Source: Rothia koreensis (GTDB taxonomy: Bacteria > Actinomycetota > Actinomycetes > Actinomycetales > Micrococcaceae). From it: DNA of 64,000 bases. Of the stretch, positions 1 to 7,650 are shown piece by piece (the stretch's first letter is position 1; every line of letters begins with the position of its first letter). A program made the position numbers and the translations under genes. Where the stretch lies: the NCBI RefSeq assembly GCF_004136575.1, contig NZ_NOIQ01000002.1:62001-126000 (forward strand). Reading direction: 5' to 3'. The notes below the pieces were generated by a model. The model worked only from the letters and a program-made list of their open reading frames with translations, did not search any database and was not told the origin of the DNA.

Positions 1-1872
1 GGTGGGAAAGAACTGACGTGGTCCGACCTCCGCGGAAAGATCGTCATCCTCGACTTCTGGTCCTTCTGCTGCATCAACTGCCTCCACGTTCTGGACGAAC
101 TGCGTCCGCTCGAGGAAGAGTTCTCGGACATCCTCGTCACGGTGGGAGTCCATTCCCCGAAATTCGAACATGAGGCCGATCCCGAGGCGCTCGCCGCGGC
201 CGTGGACCGTTACGACCTGCGCCACCCGGTCCTGGACGACCCCGAACTGGGCACCTGGCAGGCCTACACCGCGCGAGCATGGCCGACGCTCGTCGTCGTG
301 GACCCGGAGGGCTATGTCGTCGCGCACCTCTCCGGCGAGGGACACGTGCAAGGGCTGGTCTCGCTGGTTCACGAGCTGGCGGAGGAGCACGAGGCCAAGG
401 GCACTCTGCACCGGGGGAGCGGCCCCTATGTTCCGCGGCCCAAGCAAGAGGGCGTGCTGTCGTTTCCCGGGAAGATCAATGCTCTCCCGGCCGAGCTGAG
501 GTCGCCGGACGCCGATGACCAGACCTACCTGGTCACGGACACCGGCCGGCACCGCGTGGTCGAGCTCGATTCCTCCCTCGAGAAGGTCCTGCGGGCCTGG
601 GGCGGCAACGACAAAGGCTATGAGGACGGAACCTCGGACGAGGCCCGGTTCAACGAACCGCAGGGCCTCGCGATCGTTCCGGAAAGGCTTCGGGACAGCG
701 TCGGGTACGACGTCCTGGTGGCCGATTCCGTCAATCACCGTCTGCGAGGAATCGAGCTCGGCACCGGCAAGGTCTCGACCGTTGCCGGCAATGGTGTCCA
801 GAGGCTGCTCGACGCGGAGGGCGCTCGCACAGGCGACCCCAACGTCATCGACCCCGCGGCCGACCCCCTGACCGTGTCGCTGTCCTCGCCGTGGGATGTC
901 CTCTGGTCGGATGCCATCGAAGCGTTCGTGGTCGCTATGGCCGGCACCCACCAGATCTTCTCTTTCGACCCCGTGGCGGGAACCGTCCAGGTCCTGGCCG
1001 GAACCGGTGCAGAGGGTCTCCTCGACGGTCCCGCCGCCGACGCGTGGTTCGCGCAGTCCTCCGGCCTGGCGCAGGCACCGGACGGAACCGTATGGGTCGC
1101 CGATTCCGAGACGTCGGCCGTGCGGAAGATTGCCTTCGACGAGGGCGGACCCACCGTGACCTCTGTCGTGGGACAAGGACTGTTCGACTTCGGCTTCCGC
1201 GACGGCTCGTCCGAGGAAGCTCGGTTGCAGCACTGCTTGGGAGTCGCGGTCCTGCCCGACCAGTCAGTGGCCATTGCTGACACCTACAACGGCGCGGTAC
1301 GCCGATGGGACCCCGTAGCGAAAGAACTGACGACCTTGGCCCGTGACCTCGCGGAACCGTCCGATGTTCTGCTCGAAGACCGCGGAGAAGGCAATGATCC
1401 GCTGCTGCTCGTGGTCGAGGCCAACGCGCACCAAGTCGTTCGCCTCCCGATCCCGAAGGAGGCCCAGAGGGTCGACGAAGGAGCGTCTCAGACGCAGCGC
1501 CCGCCGTCCTTGCTGGCAGGGGACACTCTCGAGATCGTCTCTCGGTTCTCCGCGCCGACCGGCCAGAAACTGGACGATCGTTGGGGCGATCCCACGCAGC
1601 TCAAGGTCTCGGCGACTCCTCCCGAGTTCATCGTCGAGGGATCCGGCGCGCAACAGGGCCTGACACGAACGTTGACGTTGAACCCGGACATCACCGACGC
1701 CGTGCTGCACGTGACCGCGCGCGCGGCCGCCTGCGATGGCGAGCCCGGTGGTGAAATCCCCGATCACGCGGCGTGCCACCTCTACCAGCAGGACTGGGGG
1801 ATACCGGTTCGCGTCACGGGCAACGAAGAGGACGAACACACCATGACTCTGGACCTGCGAGGCGTGAACTGA
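1..1872 (+). CDS. Thioredoxin-like / NHL-repeat protein (5' end outside window)
   Basis: The frame is open from base 1 without a start codon, so the N-terminus lies outside the window; 623 residues are visible. The first ~110 residues look like a thioredoxin fold with FWSFCCINC at visible residues 19-27, the CCINC form seen in NHLRC2-type proteins rather than the classical WCGPC. From about residue 170 to 480 there are repeated beta-propeller (NHL) blades, recognisable by strings such as VADSVNHRLRG, VADSETSAVRKI and IADTYNGAVRRWD. A C-terminal beta-rich domain of unknown role follows. The family is widespread but poorly understood; a thiol-redox role is inferred from the cysteines only. The gene ends 12 nt before the convergent membrane-protein gene. 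Confidence 0.88.
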   Translation, partial: GGKELTWSDLRGKIVILDFWSFCCINCLHVLDELRPLEEEFSDILVTVGVHSPKFEHEADPEALAAAVDRYDLRHPVLDDPELGTWQAYTARAWPTLVVVDPEGYVVAHLSGEGHVQGLVSLVHELAEEHEAKGTLHRGSGPYVPRPKQEGVLSFPGKINALPAELRSPDADDQTYLVTDTGRHRVVELDSSLEKVLRAWGGNDKGYEDGTSDEARFNEPQGLAIVPERLRDSVGYDVLVADSVNHRLRGIELGTGKVSTVAGNGVQRLLDAEGARTGDPNVIDPAADPLTVSLSSPWDVLWSDAIEAFVVAMAGTHQIFSFDPVAGTVQVLAGTGAEGLLDGPAADAWFAQSSGLAQAPDGTVWVADSETSAVRKIAFDEGGPTVTSVVGQGLFDFGFRDGSSEEARLQHCLGVAVLPDQSVAIADTYNGAVRRWDPVAKELTTLARDLAEPSDVLLEDRGEGNDPLLLVVEANAHQVVRLPIPKEAQRVDEGASQTQRPPSLLAGDTLEIVSRFSAPTGQKLDDRWGDPTQLKVSATPPEFIVEGSGAQQGLTRTLTLNPDITDAVLHVTARAAACDGEPGGEIPDHAACHLYQQDWGIPVRVTGNEEDEHTMTLDLRGVN

Positions 1873-1884
1873 GCCCGTCCCGGT

Positions 1885-2877
1885 TCAGTGGGTGTTGACG
1901 ACGACCTGGTCGCCTTTGACCTGCAACGCGGCGTTCAGCTGGAACGGCACGGTCTTTTTCACGGTGCTGACCGTTCCCGTGTAGAGATCGAGGGACTGGA
2001 ACTCGATCTGGGCCTTGCCCTTGGGGTTTGTCAGTTTCCAGCGACCCTGCTGGTCCACGGTGGCCGAGGAATCCGGGTACTCGCTGATGCTCCAGTGCAC
2101 GCCGCCCTGGACGCGCCCGCGGAATTCGTATTCGAAGGGGCATCCCTTCGGATACAAGGTGTTCTGCCGGGCGCATTCGTCGAGCTTTCCGGAGACCTGG
2201 GACTTGATGGAGTCCTTGGCGTGTCGGCTAGGCGCTGGCTTCAGCGACAGCGACGGCCTGTTGGTGTCGTCGTGGCCGGGTTCGGGATCCGTCACGGTGG
2301 TTGTCGTCTCGGGCGCTGTCACCAGGGACGATGTGTATTCCGCCGTATAGACGCCAGGGTAGAAGACCGCGAAGTCCTGGTCCCCGCCCTGCACCCCAAC
2401 CTTCTGTCGGTTGACCGTGGCGGTTTCCACCCCGGGCGTCGAAACCTTGACGGTGGGCAACGTGCGCGAATCGATGGACCAGTCCTCCAGGACCCCCGCG
2501 TGGACCCCTGTCCGGTGAACGGGGAATTCGGTGCTCGACGTCGCCCCGTTCAGCCTGTACTCGACCGTGACGACCGCGGAATCCTCCGACTCCTGGTGAA
2601 CGCTGTACCTGAGATGGTCCAGGGTGCGTGTTGCCTCGGACAGCGACCGGCCGTCCAGCATGGCCGCATTCGAATCGGGAACATCGGCGTTCATCAGGTC
2701 CATGGCCTTGCCGCCGTCCCCGTTCTGGATGGCCTGCATGTAGCTCCTGACCGGGGCCGTGGGTCCGAACGCGTAGTGCGAGATCAGGGCCATGGCGGCC
2801 ACGGCCAAACCCGCCGTCGCCAGCAGTCCGACGCAGAATGTCGCCAGTGCTCGGTTCACGGGGGAGCGGGGGAACAT
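1885..2877 (-). CDS. Hypothetical membrane-anchored protein
   Basis: The 330-residue product has one N-terminal transmembrane segment (about residues 8-32, rich in Ala, Leu and Val) and a large exported part. That part contains an NTF2/DUF4878-like stretch (AFGPTAPVRSYMQAIQNGD onward) and a Thr-rich linker (ETTTTVTDPEPGHDD) before a second globular region with two Cys residues. I do not recognise a named family. The start at 2877 is preferred over the upstream in-frame ATGs because a TATGCT box lies 7 nt before it and no Shine-Dalgarno sequence is visible, which fits a leaderless message. It is transcribed divergently from the PH-like membrane protein. Confidence 0.75.
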   Translation of the reverse strand: MFPRSPVNRALATFCVGLLATAGLAVAAMALISHYAFGPTAPVRSYMQAIQNGDGGKAMDLMNADVPDSNAAMLDGRSLSEATRTLDHLRYSVHQESEDSAVVTVEYRLNGATSSTEFPVHRTGVHAGVLEDWSIDSRTLPTVKVSTPGVETATVNRQKVGVQGGDQDFAVFYPGVYTAEYTSSLVTAPETTTTVTDPEPGHDDTNRPSLSLKPAPSRHAKDSIKSQVSGKLDECARQNTLYPKGCPFEYEFRGRVQGGVHWSISEYPDSSATVDQQGRWKLTNPKGKAQIEFQSLDLYTGTVSTVKKTVPFQLNAALQVKGDQVVVNTH

Positions 2878-2884
2878 GGGTACC

Positions 2885-2890
2885 AGCATA
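2885..2890 (-). promoter_or_regulatory. -10 box of a probable leaderless promoter
   Basis: On the minus strand TATGCT is followed by 7 nt and the ATG at 2877. No Shine-Dalgarno sequence lies between. The spacing places the transcription start at or next to the start codon. No clear -35 box is visible. Confidence 0.5.
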
Positions 2891-2923
2891 TAGGGTGTCG
2901 GAAGCCACGCAGCAGGCATCGAA

Positions 2924-2929
2924 TAGGCT
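2924..2929 (+). promoter_or_regulatory. -10 box of a probable leaderless promoter
   Basis: TAGGCT is followed by exactly 6 nt and the ATG at 2936, the spacing expected for a message that begins at the start codon. The short GGAG between them is too close to the ATG for a normal ribosome binding site. Confidence 0.5.
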
Positions 2930-2935
2930 GGAGTT

Positions 2936-3643
2936 ATGGCAGAAAACGTAAGGGACGTTCCCGCGAAGTACGGTCGGCTCGAGGAAGGGTTCTATCCGCG
3001 CATCCATTCCTACGGGCGCAGAATCCTTGCCGTGCTGCCCACCGTCCTGCTGGCCGTGGCGCTGCTCGCGATCCTGTACTTCAAGCGCCCCGCGGCTGCC
3101 TTCGTGATCGTGGTGCTGGTCATGGAAGTCGTTGCCGCCACCGCCGTGTACTCGATCCTGAAGCCCGCCGTCGCCGTCATCACCGAAACCCACGTCCTGA
3201 GAGGGCGGCTCTTCGGGTGGAAGGCAGTCGCCAGAGCCAGCATCGAGCACACGATATTCGTGGAGAAGCTGAAGCCCAAGGCGGCCCTGTCGGCCGGGGA
3301 CGGCGCCTGGGCACGACTGAGGTACAGGGGGATCCCCGGCCTCTGGTTCACGGGTCCCCAAGGAAAATCCTTGATGCGTTTTGACGGACGTGTCTGGGAC
3401 GCCAAGACGCTCCGGACCCTGTCCGGCAAGGTAACACCCCAGACCACCGTGTATTCGTCGATCAATGTCACGGAGCTGGCCGCCAAGCACAAGGGCCTCG
3501 TCTCGTGGCACGAATTGCACCCGGCCTTCCGGTCGACCCTGATCGCGGCCATGGGCCTGGTGTTCCTGGCGCTGATTGTGATCCTGGGCGTCTGGCCCGA
3601 GGTCTTCGGGGCCAGGGAAGGACTGACCCACGGGGCAGGCTAG
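2936..3643 (+). CDS. PH-domain-like membrane protein
   Basis: The product has 235 residues. Two adjacent transmembrane helices lie at about residues 28-48 and 52-73, followed by a soluble beta-rich stretch (TETHVLRGRLFGWKAVARAS) of the kind found in bacterial PH-like (bPH) proteins, and a third helix near residues 203-224. The family is common in actinobacteria and has no assigned reaction. The start ATG fits a leaderless promoter at 2924-2929. The TAG stop overlaps the promoter of the next gene, so the two may be transcribed separately although they are 9 nt apart. Confidence 0.75.
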   Translation: MAENVRDVPAKYGRLEEGFYPRIHSYGRRILAVLPTVLLAVALLAILYFKRPAAAFVIVVLVMEVVAATAVYSILKPAVAVITETHVLRGRLFGWKAVARASIEHTIFVEKLKPKAALSAGDGAWARLRYRGIPGLWFTGPQGKSLMRFDGRVWDAKTLRTLSGKVTPQTTVYSSINVTELAAKHKGLVSWHELHPAFRSTLIAAMGLVFLALIVILGVWPEVFGAREGLTHGAG

Positions 3644-3646
3644 ACT
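3641..3646 (+). promoter_or_regulatory. -10 box of a probable leaderless promoter
   Basis: TAGACT, whose first three bases are the stop codon of the preceding gene, is followed by 6 nt and the ATG at 3653. No Shine-Dalgarno sequence is present. Confidence 0.5.
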
Positions 3647-3652
3647 CGACGC

Positions 3653-4306
3653 ATGCGCGAACCTTCACTGTGGGAAGTCCAGAAGAAGAACAACCCCGGT
3701 CACTCCCGGTGGTACATCGAACGGTTCGAGGCGATGCGCGCGCAGGGAGCCGATTTGGACGGGGAAGCCCGGACGATCGATGCCATGTCATCGCGAGGCT
3801 CGACCATCCTCGACGCAGGATGCGGACCGGGCCGCGTCGGCGGCGAACTCGAACGCCGCGGACACCGGGTGATCGGGATCGACGTCGACCCCGAACTCAT
3901 CGACCAAGCTCGCATCGACCACCCGGAGGCGACATGGCTGACCGGTGACCTCGCCGACCTGGACGCGGCGATGCCAGCCGAGGTCATGGGCGCGGTCGAT
4001 ACCGTGGTCTGCGCGGGCAATGTGATGACTTTTCTGGCTCCATCCACCCGCCGGGCGGTTCTGGAAGGCTTCAAGCGTGCCCTCACGCCGGGCGGACGTG
4101 CAGCGGTCGGGTTCGGCGCAGGCCGGGGGTATCTCTTCGACGACTTCTTCCAGGACGCGGAGGATGCCGGGTTGGACGTGGATCTCAGGCTGTCGACCTG
4201 GGAGCTCGACCCGTGGGGCCCGGACTCCACCTTCCTGGTGGCCCTGCTCCGCAAGCCGGAAGACCCTGCCCAGCAACCAGGGGCCAGGACCAACCTGCTC
4301 GGCTGA
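3653..4306 (+). CDS. Class I SAM-dependent methyltransferase
   Basis: The 217-residue protein has the Rossmann-fold motif I LDAGCGPG at residues 53-60 and the acidic ribose-binding residues in IGIDVDPELI just after it, followed by TWLTGDL (motif II region). These are the marks of a small-molecule or generic methyltransferase of the Methyltransf_11/25 type. The substrate cannot be told from sequence. It is followed by a strong hairpin and the convergent tRNA gene. Confidence 0.85.
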   Translation: MREPSLWEVQKKNNPGHSRWYIERFEAMRAQGADLDGEARTIDAMSSRGSTILDAGCGPGRVGGELERRGHRVIGIDVDPELIDQARIDHPEATWLTGDLADLDAAMPAEVMGAVDTVVCAGNVMTFLAPSTRRAVLEGFKRALTPGGRAAVGFGAGRGYLFDDFFQDAEDAGLDVDLRLSTWELDPWGPDSTFLVALLRKPEDPAQQPGARTNLLG

Positions 4307-4402
4307 AGGACGAGTCCTGGATGATGGGGCCCGGGTCTCGGGCTTCGTGTCACGGGCGACGGACGCTTCGGCACGTTCATCAGGGCCGGGCATCCATGGA
4401 AT

Positions 4403-4442
4403 ACGACGACGGGCCGCAGAAACCTCTGCGGCCCGTCGTCGT
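4403..4442. terminator. Perfect 18-bp hairpin, probable bidirectional terminator
   Basis: An 18-bp perfect inverted repeat (arms 4403-4420 and 4425-4442, loop AACC) lies between the methyltransferase gene and the convergent tRNA-Gly gene. It has no long U-tract on either strand, as is common for actinobacterial terminators. Confidence 0.7.
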
Positions 4443-4509
4443 TGCCGATCATTCATCGGCTGCGTGGCACCGGACCAACTCACTTCATGGAATGGCTCGG
4501 CGGAATCGG

Positions 4510-4580
4510 AGCGGCTGACGGGAATCGAACCCGCGTATCAGGCTTGGGAAGCGTGCGCTCTACCATTGAGCTACAGCCGC
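4510..4580 (-). tRNA. tRNA-Gly (anticodon CCC)
   Basis: The reverse complement folds into a 71-nt cloverleaf: a 7-bp acceptor stem starting GCGGCTG, D arm GCTC/GAGC, anticodon loop TTCCCAA (anticodon CCC, read GGG codons), T arm GCGGG-TTCGATT-CCCGT, and a U discriminator. CCA is not encoded. The anticodon stem CACGC/GCCTG has a C29-C41 mismatch in its centre, which is unusual. Confidence 0.92.
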
Positions 4581-4663
4581 ATGATCCTCAAAGGACCAGA
4601 AATTATCGTAGCGCATCATCGGAAGCGGTGCGAACCGGTGGCGGGTGCACTCCGAGCATGTCT

Positions 4664-4669
4664 TATTCT
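4664..4669 (+). promoter_or_regulatory. -10 box of a probable leaderless promoter for dcd
   Basis: TATTCT is followed by 6 nt and the GTG start of dcd at 4676. There is no Shine-Dalgarno sequence upstream of the GTG. Confidence 0.5.
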
Positions 4670-4675
4670 TAAACC

Positions 4676-5260
4676 GTGCTGATTTCAGACCACGATATAC
4701 GCCAGGACATCGACCGCGGACGCATCCGGCTGGATCCCTATGATCCGGCGATGATGCAACCCGCGAGTATTGATGTGCGCTTGGACAGGTACTTCCGGCT
4801 GTTCGACAACCACAAGTATCCGTACATCGATCCTCGTGAGGACCAGCCGGAGCTGACTCGATTGATCGAGACCAAACCGGACGAGCCGTTCATCCTGCAC
4901 CCGGGGGAGTTCGTGCTGGGATCGACCTACGAGCAGGTCACCCTCCCCGACGACGTCGCCGCCCGTCTGGAGGGCAAGTCGTCCCTGGGCCGTCTCGGCC
5001 TGCTGACCCATTCCACCGCGGGTTTCATCGATCCCGGTTTCTCGGGCCACGTGACTCTGGAACTGTCCAACATGGCGACATTGCCGATTCTGCTGTGGCC
5101 GGGGTCGAAGGTCGGGCAACTGTGCTTCTTCCGCCTCAGCTCGCCCACGGATCATCCCTACGGCTCCGGGACCTACGGCAACCGTTACCAGGGCCAACGA
5201 GGTCCGACGGCATCCCGCAGTTACCAGAACTTCCACACGACAGACGTTTTCGAGAAATAG
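4676..5260 (+). CDS. dcd: dCTP deaminase (probably bifunctional dCTP deaminase/dUTPase)
   Basis: The 194-residue protein matches Dcd over its whole length: the N-terminal [12 protein letters not shown], the substrate loop [20 protein letters not shown] and the conserved [12 protein letters not shown]. The enzyme turns dCTP to dUTP or directly to dUMP, supplying dUMP for thymidylate synthesis. Studied actinobacterial homologues carry out both deamination and pyrophosphate release, so bifunctionality is likely here by family knowledge. The start is GTG, with a TANNNT box 6 nt upstream. It is followed after 9 nt by the HprK-like gene, so the three genes 4676-7650 are probably one operon. Confidence 0.95.
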   Translation: MLISDHDIRQDIDRGRIRLDPYDPAMMQPASIDVRLDRYFRLFDNHKYPYIDPREDQPELTRLIETKPDEPFILHPGEFVLGSTYEQVTLPDDVAARLEGKSSLGRLGLLTHSTAGFIDPGFSGHVTLELSNMATLPILLWPGSKVGQLCFFRLSSPTDHPYGSGTYGNRYQGQRGPTASRSYQNFHTTDVFEK

Positions 5261-5269
5261 ATACGGACA

Positions 5270-6553
5270 ATGACCGAGACTCTCGTGTTCACCATGAGGG
5301 CTATGGGGGCGGTCGTCGATGTCTTCGCGGGTCCGGGGGTGTCTTCAAGGCTGATCGAGACCTTGGTATCCGCCTGGACCGATTGTGAAGCGTGCCCGGC
5401 CCCGGAGCCTTCGCCCCCACGGAACCCGGAGCACGTGAGCATCGTTCTCGCGACCCGGCAGAATCCCGTGTCCGCGACCACCGTCGGGAGTCGTGAGGTG
5501 CCCGTACTGACGGTCGACGCCGACGTGCCCCGGGTCGCCCAAGAATTCACCTCTCTGGTCACGCTCGAGCTGATCCGCCGACACATCGGCCGGATGCACC
5601 TCTTTCATGCTGCGGCGCTGATGCAGCCCGGAACCGGTCAGGTGGTCGCCCTCGTCGGCCCTTCCGGGCGGGGCAAGACAACCGCCTCGCGGGCCCTCGC
5701 CCGGGCGGGATGGGTGTACCTCAGCGACGAAACGTGCGCGATCGACCCGGAGACTCTGGCAGTTCTGCCGTATCCGAAACCGTTGTCGATCATCGCGAAA
5801 CCGGCAGAGCCCAAGACCCAAATCGCGGCGTCGGCCCTGGGGCTGCGACACCACGATCCGGCCTCATCCGTGCGTCCGGAGCTCGCGCGCCTCGTCGTTC
5901 TCGACCGCCTCGACGCCGGGACCCGACCGCACGAGGACGCGGCGCGAGGGCTGCGCTGCCTGCCATTGCTGGAATCACTGCAGGTTCTCGCGGAACAGTC
6001 CTCCGGGCTGGCGCGGACGCGAGACGGTCTGCTGAGGCTCGCCGAATTGGCGGATCGGATCGGCGGAGTCGACGCAGTGACCTACACGGATTCTTCGCAA
6101 CTGCCCGAGCTCCTCGCAGACTCCCTCGAAACCCGACGAGACGCCGGGGTCGAGCCCTGGAAATACATCGCGGGGTCCGCACTCGGGGAACCGGCGGGGC
6201 ACGATCTCCCGAGCTCCGACCTGCCCGGCCCGGTCGTCCCGGAACCGAAAGGATCGGAGCGATTGTATTCGCGGAGCGTCGAGACCTGCGGAATCGTCAC
6301 CGACCACGGGATGCTTCTCATGCACCCGGAGCGTACGGTGATCTACTCGGAGCTCGGCGCGGATCTGTGGATCGAGGCCGGGGACGGCCGGACCAGGCAT
6401 CACCTCGAGGAAAGGCTGTCCGAAATCTACGGGCCGCCACCGCCGGGGGCTTTCGACGTCGTCCTCGACACGATCCTCGAGGACGGCGGTCTCGTCGTCT
6501 CGAACCCGCCCGGTACCGCAAGTCCACCCACTGACCCAGAGGAGCAACCATGA
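5270..6553 (+). CDS. HPr kinase-like P-loop protein fused to a PqqD-like domain
   Basis: The product has 427 residues. Its middle part has a P-loop GPSGRGKTT at residues 130-138, an acidic LSDET at 151-155 and the stretch PYPKPLSI at 167-174, the arrangement of HprK-related kinases that act next to peptide-modification genes. Residues ~336-410 resemble PqqD, the peptide-recognition fold of RiPP pathways (YSELGADLWIEAGDGRT, then ILEDGGLVV). The N-terminal ~100 residues match no family I know. In lasso-peptide and related clusters such kinases and PqqD domains act on a ribosomal precursor, but no precursor or radical-SAM gene is seen here. It overlaps the MauE-like gene by 4 nt (ATGA). The true substrate is unknown. 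Confidence 0.75.
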   Translation: MTETLVFTMRAMGAVVDVFAGPGVSSRLIETLVSAWTDCEACPAPEPSPPRNPEHVSIVLATRQNPVSATTVGSREVPVLTVDADVPRVAQEFTSLVTLELIRRHIGRMHLFHAAALMQPGTGQVVALVGPSGRGKTTASRALARAGWVYLSDETCAIDPETLAVLPYPKPLSIIAKPAEPKTQIAASALGLRHHDPASSVRPELARLVVLDRLDAGTRPHEDAARGLRCLPLLESLQVLAEQSSGLARTRDGLLRLAELADRIGGVDAVTYTDSSQLPELLADSLETRRDAGVEPWKYIAGSALGEPAGHDLPSSDLPGPVVPEPKGSERLYSRSVETCGIVTDHGMLLMHPERTVIYSELGADLWIEAGDGRTRHHLEERLSEIYGPPPPGAFDVVLDTILEDGGLVVSNPPGTASPPTDPEEQP

Positions 6554-7650
6554 CGGCTTTTCTTGCTCCGCCGATGATCCTGGCCGTCGTGCTCGGGATA
6601 TCGGGGATTTCGAAATTGCGTGCCCGAGGCAGTGTGTCCGCGGCCTTCGAGCAGTTGGGTGTTCCGCCTTGGTTGGACCGAGGCTGGATCAAACGCGCGT
6701 TCCCTTGGGGCGAGGTCCTCCTGGGCCTTGTTCTCCTGTGTTCTCCGGGGTGGGTCGCGCCGATCGCGGCGCTGGTCGCGGTCGCCTTGTTCGTGACCTA
6801 CTGGGCGCTGATCTACCGTGCGCTGGGATTCGACGAGCCCGTCTCGTGCAATTGCTTCGGCCAAGCCAATGCGGAGCCGGTGACCCATTGGACCCTCTGG
6901 CGCAATACCGCTTTCCTGTTGCTGGCCGTTCTCTGGTTCGCCGCCTCGTTCCGGGTTTCCGCGCCCGGACTCGTGGCGCGTGTCTCCGCATCGGACCTTC
7001 TCTGGATCCTGGGAATGGCGGCAGCGAGCGGAACTCTGTTCCTCTCCCTCGCGCCCGGAGCGCGCCGTGCCGCGGAAGCCCGCAGGGCCGCTCATGAACC
7101 CCGCCACCCGGGCCAGGACGGCGTGGGTTCCGGTCCGGTGATGGCTTCCAGCCCTCATGGCGACTCCGACCCCCGGAATCCGGACAACGACGACGACTAT
7201 GTGCGTCGCCCCATCCCTGGAATCGTGCTCAAGGACTCCCAGGGGGATTGGGTGGCCCTGACACGTCTGGCGGCGACCCGGGCGCGGCTCCTTCTCCTCG
7301 TTTCACCGGGATGCGGTTCCTGCACGGAGGTGATCCGTTCGGCCCGGACGTGGCGCGATGAATTGTCTCCCGCTGTCGAAGTCCACCTGGTGACCTCCGC
7401 CCGTCAAGAAGCCATGGAAGCCGTGGTGGGCGAAGAGCTGTGGGACTCGGTGCTGTACGACCGCGAGTACTTCCTGGATGACCTGATGGGCATGGGGGCG
7501 ACACCATCTGCGGTACTGCTCGGAGCAGACCGATTGCTCGCCGGGGGCCCGGTCCTCGGCCGGGAGGACATTTCGGCCTTCGTCGAGGACATCAAGGTCG
7601 AGTTGGAAGCCGCACCGCAAGGGCCAGACCGAGGGCCAGAACGATCATGA
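6550..7650 (+). CDS. MauE-like membrane protein with C-terminal thioredoxin-like domain
   Basis: The 366-residue protein begins with four or five hydrophobic helices (residues ~5-22, 55-95, 118-134, 148-168) of the DoxX/MauE type and has the MauE-typical CNCFG at residues 100-104. After an acidic, Pro-rich linker (~175-218) comes a thioredoxin-like domain with the pair CGSC at residues 255-258. In methylamine-use clusters MauE and MauD are separate proteins that help form disulphides; here the two functions seem fused. It is translationally coupled to the HprK/PqqD gene (ATGA overlap, GAGGAG ribosome binding site), which suggests disulphide or redox handling in the same process. Its 3' end overlaps the convergent MFS gene by 59 bp. 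Confidence 0.78.
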   Translation: MTAFLAPPMILAVVLGISGISKLRARGSVSAAFEQLGVPPWLDRGWIKRAFPWGEVLLGLVLLCSPGWVAPIAALVAVALFVTYWALIYRALGFDEPVSCNCFGQANAEPVTHWTLWRNTAFLLLAVLWFAASFRVSAPGLVARVSASDLLWILGMAAASGTLFLSLAPGARRAAEARRAAHEPRHPGQDGVGSGPVMASSPHGDSDPRNPDNDDDYVRRPIPGIVLKDSQGDWVALTRLAATRARLLLLVSPGCGSCTEVIRSARTWRDELSPAVEVHLVTSARQEAMEAVVGEELWDSVLYDREYFLDDLMGMGATPSAVLLGADRLLAGGPVLGREDISAFVEDIKVELEAAPQGPDRGPERS

